Below, piece by piece: positions 59,146 through 64,000 of a stretch of DNA of 64,000 nucleotides. Position 1 is the stretch's first letter, and each line of letters begins with the position of its first letter. Below the pieces are notes generated by a model. That model searched no databases. It was not told where the DNA came from and saw nothing but the letters and a program-made list of their open reading frames with translations. Position numbers and translations under genes: made by a program. Source of the DNA: Brassica napus (Eukaryota; Streptophyta; Magnoliopsida; Brassicales; Brassicaceae); contig NC_063452.1 in the NCBI RefSeq assembly GCF_020379485.1, positions 40,674,208-40,738,207 on the forward strand, read 5' to 3'.

Positions 59146-61190
59146 TTTGGATGAAATTTAAAATTTATTGATCCATCAGTAAAAGAATGTTATGTACAAG
59201 AACCAAAAATGAGCTAAATACTCTCTATGCTATGGTATAATAAATAAAAGAAAGATCTGGTCTATAAAGTGACCTCGAACCATCGTATAAGTAAACCTCC
59301 GTACTTGTGATCCGGTTTTTATCGAAGGGAGAGAATCCTATTTCTCATGACTTTGTCAATCCTTCTTCTCATCTGATCAGTGCTCATCGCAGGCTGCTGA
59401 TGGCGTCTAACATTCCTCTCTCTCCACACATGGTAAACCATGCTCTGAAACAGCAGCCGTGCAAGGATAGTATCCAACTCCTTATCTCTCATACGCTGCA
59501 GCCGTGTGATGGTCCACTGCCAATCTGGATTAATTTCATTTCCAACAAGCCGGCACGCAAGAACTTCCCAAACTGTATAAGAGTATGGACATGCAAAATA
59601 AAGGTGGTCTCTAGTCTGATCTCTTTCTCCACAGAAAACACATCCTTGTACCATGCCCCATTGTGTCATTCTATCCCCTGTAGACAGTCTGTTCCTTATA
59701 GGTAACCAAGTGATGAAGGCGTACCTTGGAACTCCTTGAGGTAGCCAAACCACTCTGCTCCACTCAACTTTATCCCTTTAACCCGCACTTGATCCCAAGT
59801 TTTTGATGCTGAGAATGTAGGTAGATATTCTTCATCCGCATGCTTCCATAGTACTATATCAGCACCATTCTCAGGTTTGGAAGGTGTAATCGCCAAGATG
59901 TTGCGATACAGCTCCTGAAACCGTCGACATCTCTGCCCTCTAATAGTCCAACCTTCCAAATTTACTGCATCACATACTCTAGCATGTCGCTGAACCCCAA
60001 GATAAGTGGTGCCAGTTGCTCCTGTGATATCGATCAAACGTCCCTTCTCCGTCCAATTGTCAATTCAAAAGTGGCAAGTCTGCCCATCTCTAATATCAAT
60101 TCTGAGAAAACCATACACCTCATCCCTTAACTTGAGTAGTTTCCTCCATATCCAGGAACCTTTAGAATCATCTCGCACATCCCAGAAAGAGTTATACTTG
60201 AGTAGATAATGAGTTACCCAGCTTACCCAAAGAGAAGATGATTGTGTGAAAATTCGCCGTATGAGCTTCATAGCAAATGCCTTGGCTGAATCCCGAAGCT
60301 TTCGGATCCCTAATCAACCCTCTTCCTTTGGGAAGCAAAGATCCTCCCAGCTCACCTTTGCCTTGTGATTTTTTGTAGGCGATCCTGCCCATAGAAAAGC
60401 GCTACACATGGTCTCAATAGTGTCAAAACACTTAGCTGGTAATATGAAAGCAGAACTCCAGAAATTAACAGTAATCGAGATGACTGATTTAATAAGTTAT
60501 AACCTTCCTGCAAACGAGAGAGCTCTGTTAGACCAGCACAGCATCCTCCCTCTGATCTTGTCTATCAATGGTTCGTAGTCATGGCTAGTAAGGGATTTTG
60601 CAGTCAATGGCATACCCAAGTAACAGATAGGTAAAGTTCCTACTCCAATACGAAGAGCCACTGCTGCATCTAGAAGAGGGCTCAGATTACTACCGGAGGC
60701 GAAGAGGGTAGATTTAGCTACATTAATGCGCAAACCCGACATGCTTGCAAATCGATTCGTGACTCCAATTACTCCCATAAGCGATTCTGGTGTACCAATG
60801 GTGAAGACCATAATGTCATCAGCGAAACTGGGATGAGTAAGATGAACTCCCTGACACTGTGGATGGTATTCAAATTCACCTGCTTCCGCTGCCTCATTCA
60901 AAATCTTCGAGATAACATTACTGAGGATGACATACAAGTAAGGTGAAAGGGAACAGCTCTGGCGAATTCCTCTGGCGCTTGTGAAGAATCCCTCTAAACT
61001 CCCATTTACTGACACCAAGAAAGCAGCCGTAGAGATACACAGTTTGATCCAATGAATGAACTGTGGGGGAAGTCCCATTGCTTGTAGAACCGAGATAATG
61101 AAAGTCCATTTCACAGTATCAAAAAACTTTGCGATGTCGAATTTGATGGCACATTTCTCTTTAGTCCCATTCTTGTGATAACCATAAACT
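59146..61190 (-). mobile_element. LINE-3, 5'-truncated non-LTR retrotransposon of a second family
   Basis: An 18-bp near-perfect target duplication (AATTTAAGTGACAACTTT / AATTTAAATGACAACTTT, one mismatch) lies at 59128-59145 and 61191-61208. The poly(A) is a short T-run next to the left copy. The element is truncated at its 5' end within the RT domain (at VYGYHKN). The related sequence near 38752 in unit A lacks it. Confidence 0.88.
59319..61190 (-). pseudogene. LINE-3 ORF2 remnant: RT palm/thumb and zf-RVT domain
   Basis: From 61190 downward: FDIAKFFDTVKW (motif A Asp), ARGIRQSCSLSPYLY in place of the usual RQGDPLSP, and SFADDIMVF (motif C, near 60817-60828), ending in TAA after SFAGRL (60497-60499). 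Further blocks follow at 60271-60065 and 60037-59696, then zf-RVT at 59753-59319 with CVFCGERDQTRDHLYFAC and VWRERN. At least two stops and one frameshift break it. No RNase H is seen, unlike LINE-1 and LINE-A. Motif divergence marks a different L1 lineage. Confidence 0.85.
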
Positions 61191-61208
61191 AATTTAAATG
61201 ACAACTTT

Positions 61209-61611
61209 ACATCAATAGATAAAAATATATGACTCAAAATTAATATGACAACTTTATATCAATAGATAAAAATAGGATTTCTAAATCATTATTTAGACAA
61301 AATAAATATTTATTAATAAAAAATTTAATGTGTTTTATGAAAATGCATAAAGTGATGACATGTCAGCTTTTTATGAGAATTCTTGTAGAGACTAAAGAGA
61401 ATCAGTAGATAAAAAAACAAGATTTCTAAATCATTATTTAGACAAAATAAATATTTATTAATTAAAATTTTAATGTTTGTGAAAATGCATAAAGTTACAT
61501 GTCAGTTTTTTATGAGAATCATTATTGAGACGACACGTCAACTATTTTTTTTTAGAATTATTGTGCTAACGATACATCAACATTTCCCACTCAAAATGCT
61601 TCTCAAGTAAT
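61209..61611. repeat. Start of unit C with a 145-bp tandem repeat
   Basis: A block of about 140 bp (containing TTTCTAAATCATTATTTAG and GTGAAAATGCATAAAG) occurs at about 61265-61400 and 61405-61545, offset 145 bp. Units A and B have one copy. No gene. Confidence 0.75.
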
Positions 61612-62758
61612 AGTCTCTTTGTCTCTTTAGTATAAAATTTTGTTTGTCCATTTTGGACATTATTACCCTTTCTATTTTTCAAACTTGATGAAATAAACAG
61701 GTTTAGGAATTAAAAATTTATAAAAATAAAACAATTGATCAAATAATCATATACACAAAAAAATTTTTTATTGTACAACTTGTTAAATTAAAAAAAAATT
61801 AATTTATATTCTATGGAAAGAAGTTTTCATTTTCTCCGAAAAATGACATGGTAGAAATTGAATTCTATGTTAAACAAGTTATTTTAATTTTTCTAGAACC
61901 AATAATCTACTTTCAAATAAATTTTTAAATATGAGTAATGCAATGTGTACACATTGTAAATGTAGCTACATTTATTCTGAATGCAACTTATACTTGTATG
62001 AGCAATTCTAAAATTATAGGAATACAAAATCTAGACACAACTCAAAAAGGCTCTACATATGATAGAATGTGCTTATGTGTTAGTTGTATGTTCTCTACAC
62101 AGTATAAAAACTATATTCTACGGATAAAAATAACCATATTTCCAAAAATATAGAAAGTTTGGTTACAATATATTCTAAAAATATTTGAAAATCTTTTTAC
62201 TGTCCTAAAACGTGTTTCAATTATTTTCTTCTAAAAACGATTTTCATTTATTTCTTTTGATTTTTTTTATAAAAAGATATTTTCAAAAATAAAATAATTT
62301 GATTTATTTTAAATTATATTTAAGAATATATATGTATATATTTAAAATTATTATTTAGATAGATTTCATTTATTTATTTTGGTTAAGATATATTAAATAA
62401 AATTATAGAAGATTAAAAAATAATATAAAATTGTATAATTATCAAAAATAAAATTAAAATCACTCATATATTAAAGTGATTGGGGAGTTTTTTCCTTTTT
62501 CTTTTTCTTACTATTTAGATTTTGTTTTAATTAGATTTTGATTTAATTTGTTTTTGTTTTCTTTCTTTTTTGTCAAAATTCGTATTAGTTTTTAACTGAT
62601 ATTTAAAAGTGATTTTTTAATGTTTTTGATTTTTTTAATTGATAAATTAAGGGTTAGATTGGAAATTTAGCAAATATTATACTAAAAGGACTAATTTAGG
62701 TTGATTTTATACTAAGGGGGCAAAGAGCATGTTTTTATTCAATTTTGGAAAAATTTCC
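61612..62758. mobile_element. MULE in unit C, paralogous to the unit B MULE, left end deleted
   Basis: Same position and interior as the unit B MULE. The right terminus GGAAAAATTTCC and the following AATAATAAA (62759-62767) are present. The first ~38 bp of the left TIR and part of the left target copy are gone. It lacks the nested 1.9-kb insertion. Shared insertion shows B and C descend from one unit that already had the MULE. Confidence 0.82.
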
Positions 62759-62767
62759 AATAATAAA

Positions 62768-63142
62768 TAGGGGATTTTATCAGAGATGTCAATTGTTCAT
62801 GGAACATTTTTGCTTACGTATATTTCCAATTGAGGTAAGAACATTTGTTTTTATTCCAACTTTCTTTATTTTGATGACCCCTAAATTAGGAATTAGGTGA
62901 AACAAAAATTTATGACATGAGTTATTCAGGACTGAACATAATATTATGGTTGACTTAACTTTATTTGGCTTGTTAACATATTCTGAAAGAAAAAAAAAAT
63001 GGAAACTTTTTAATCCATTTATATACTTTACATACACTATTACATTTTCCTTTTGAATGGTAATATTAAATATGTTTCTTTCTGCATTCAATATCATATG
63101 TTTGACTTAAAATCAAAACCATAGATTTTGAGATGTATACAG
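62768..63142. other. Promoter-proximal region of gene copy C
   Basis: Homologous to 42048-42424. No insertion is present at the Helitron H3 site. Confidence 0.7.
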
Positions 63143-63408
63143 AATATAAGTGCTCAAACTGAAGAGGGCTGACCACACACATACTTGCATTAGTGCTTAG
63201 GAGTTGGTAAGAATATGTTTTCTTTTTTTTGTAACTTAGAGAATATGTTTTCTTTCTCAAGAAATCTGTTGACTGTTTCTTAATTTTTGCTTCTCGACAT
63301 GCTTTTTATCACGAAATGACGTCAACATTTTAAATTCAGTATTGTTTATACCTACGTCCTGAACTTGCAGGTGCTTCCAAAGTTTTGAGGAAAAGAAAGC
63401 GTATACAG
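63143..63408 (+). pseudogene. Gene copy C: promoter and leader exons only, cut by a Helitron
   Basis: The TATA box has become AATATAAG (63143-63150). Exon 1 ends at 63206 before GTAAG; a ~30-bp duplication of GAATATGTTTTCTTT follows in intron 1. Exon 2 is 63371-63408. Intron 2 is interrupted at 63700/63701. The coding exons, if still present, lie beyond the window. Confidence 0.7.
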
Positions 63409-63700
63409 GTAAACAGATATTTACTGTATTCAAATCATTTATGTATACATAATTATTATATATTCTTATTTCAAGCAGCCATATCAGTTTAAAATGACAA
63501 AGAAATGATTAGTATTCGGTCAATTAGTGAGTATCAGTATTATCAGTTATCACACAAGGTCGAAAAAATTGTTGGTGGAGTTGAATCTATGAAATTTTAT
63601 AGAGGTGAAATTCATCCAGATATCAAATATAGTCCATTCTCTGAAATCTGTACCATCTAGATATCATATCTATAGATTTAGATTAATAGTTTAATATATA

Positions 63701-64000
63701 CTAGATTTTGACCCGCAATTTCAAAACGCGAGATTATTTCTTTTTAAAATATTTATTTTATAACATATTGTAATTTATAACATGTATATTTTTCAAAAAA
63801 AAATTATATAATGTGTTTTTGGTATATGTGTAGTTGTTGTTTTATATGTTTAGGATGATAAGTATTGAGATATAAATGTAATAATATATAATCAGATGCT
63901 AATTTATAATATATATTTATATATATAACTGAGAAGTTTTGAAAGTGAAAGAATATTAATTGGTTTCATTTTCTGATATGATTAAACAAATTTTATTATC
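63701..64000 (-). mobile_element. Helitron H7, minus-oriented, running off the window
   Basis: After A (63700) the plus strand reads CTAGATTTTGACCCGCAATT, the reverse complement of a Helitron 3' end. The uninterrupted intron sequence is at about 18214 in copy A and 42980 in copy B. Only the 3' 300 bp are visible. Confidence 0.8.

Overview
This is a transposon-rich stretch of a plant nuclear genome, almost certainly Brassicaceae and probably Brassica or a close relative. The reasons are spliced genes with AT-rich introns, Helitrons of the Arabidopsis/Brassica type (5' TC, 3' GC hairpin plus CTRR, inserted between A and T), plant L1-type LINEs (DUF4283/CCHC ORF1; endonuclease-RT-RNase H ORF2), and captured fragments that read like Arabidopsis genes. 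I see no tRNA, rRNA, CRISPR or bacterial feature.

Layout. 1-12.6 kb: two LINEs of one family lie tail to tail. The second is split by a 3.3-kb Helitron that carries fragments of at least two host genes (a c-Myc-binding-protein-like exon and a PEF/EF-hand-like exon). 12.6-15.5 kb: more Helitrons. From about 15.56 kb to the end the window is a head-to-tail array of one ancestral segment: unit A about 15.56-38.8 kb, unit B about 38.8-61.3 kb, unit C from 61.3 kb past the window end. Each unit starts with a spacer, then the promoter and first exons of the same gene, then a long AT-rich spacer. The only likely host gene is this tandem gene. It encodes an unrecognised, probably nuclear protein with a DLN/EAR-like motif and an RGG/RS-rich C-terminus. 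Copy A (18.67-21.04 kb) and copy B (43.44-45.64 kb) are nearly identical; copy C is cut in intron 2 by a Helitron at 63.70 kb.

Because the units are paralogous, most transposons have an empty site in the other unit, which fixes boundaries to the base. Unit A was hit by three Helitrons (1.6, 0.9 and 0.78 kb), a 540-bp tandem duplication, a 6.2-kb LINE and a 1.3-kb CACTA element. Unit B was hit by a Stowaway MITE, a solo LTR (inside a captured GDP-mannose-epimerase fragment), a Harbinger/Tourist element, a 1.7-kb Helitron, an internal tandem duplication and a 5'-truncated LINE. Units B and C share a MULE that A lacks.

The two gene copies have complementary defects. Copy B can splice its last intron through a GC donor but has a 5-nt deletion that shortens the C-terminus. 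Copy A has the full C-terminus, but the homologous donor reads AC, which would leave the RGG exon out of frame. No transposon ORF in the window is intact. I do not see a convincing undescribed biological system; the most informative signals are the gene pair, the gene-fragment captures and the nested insertion record.
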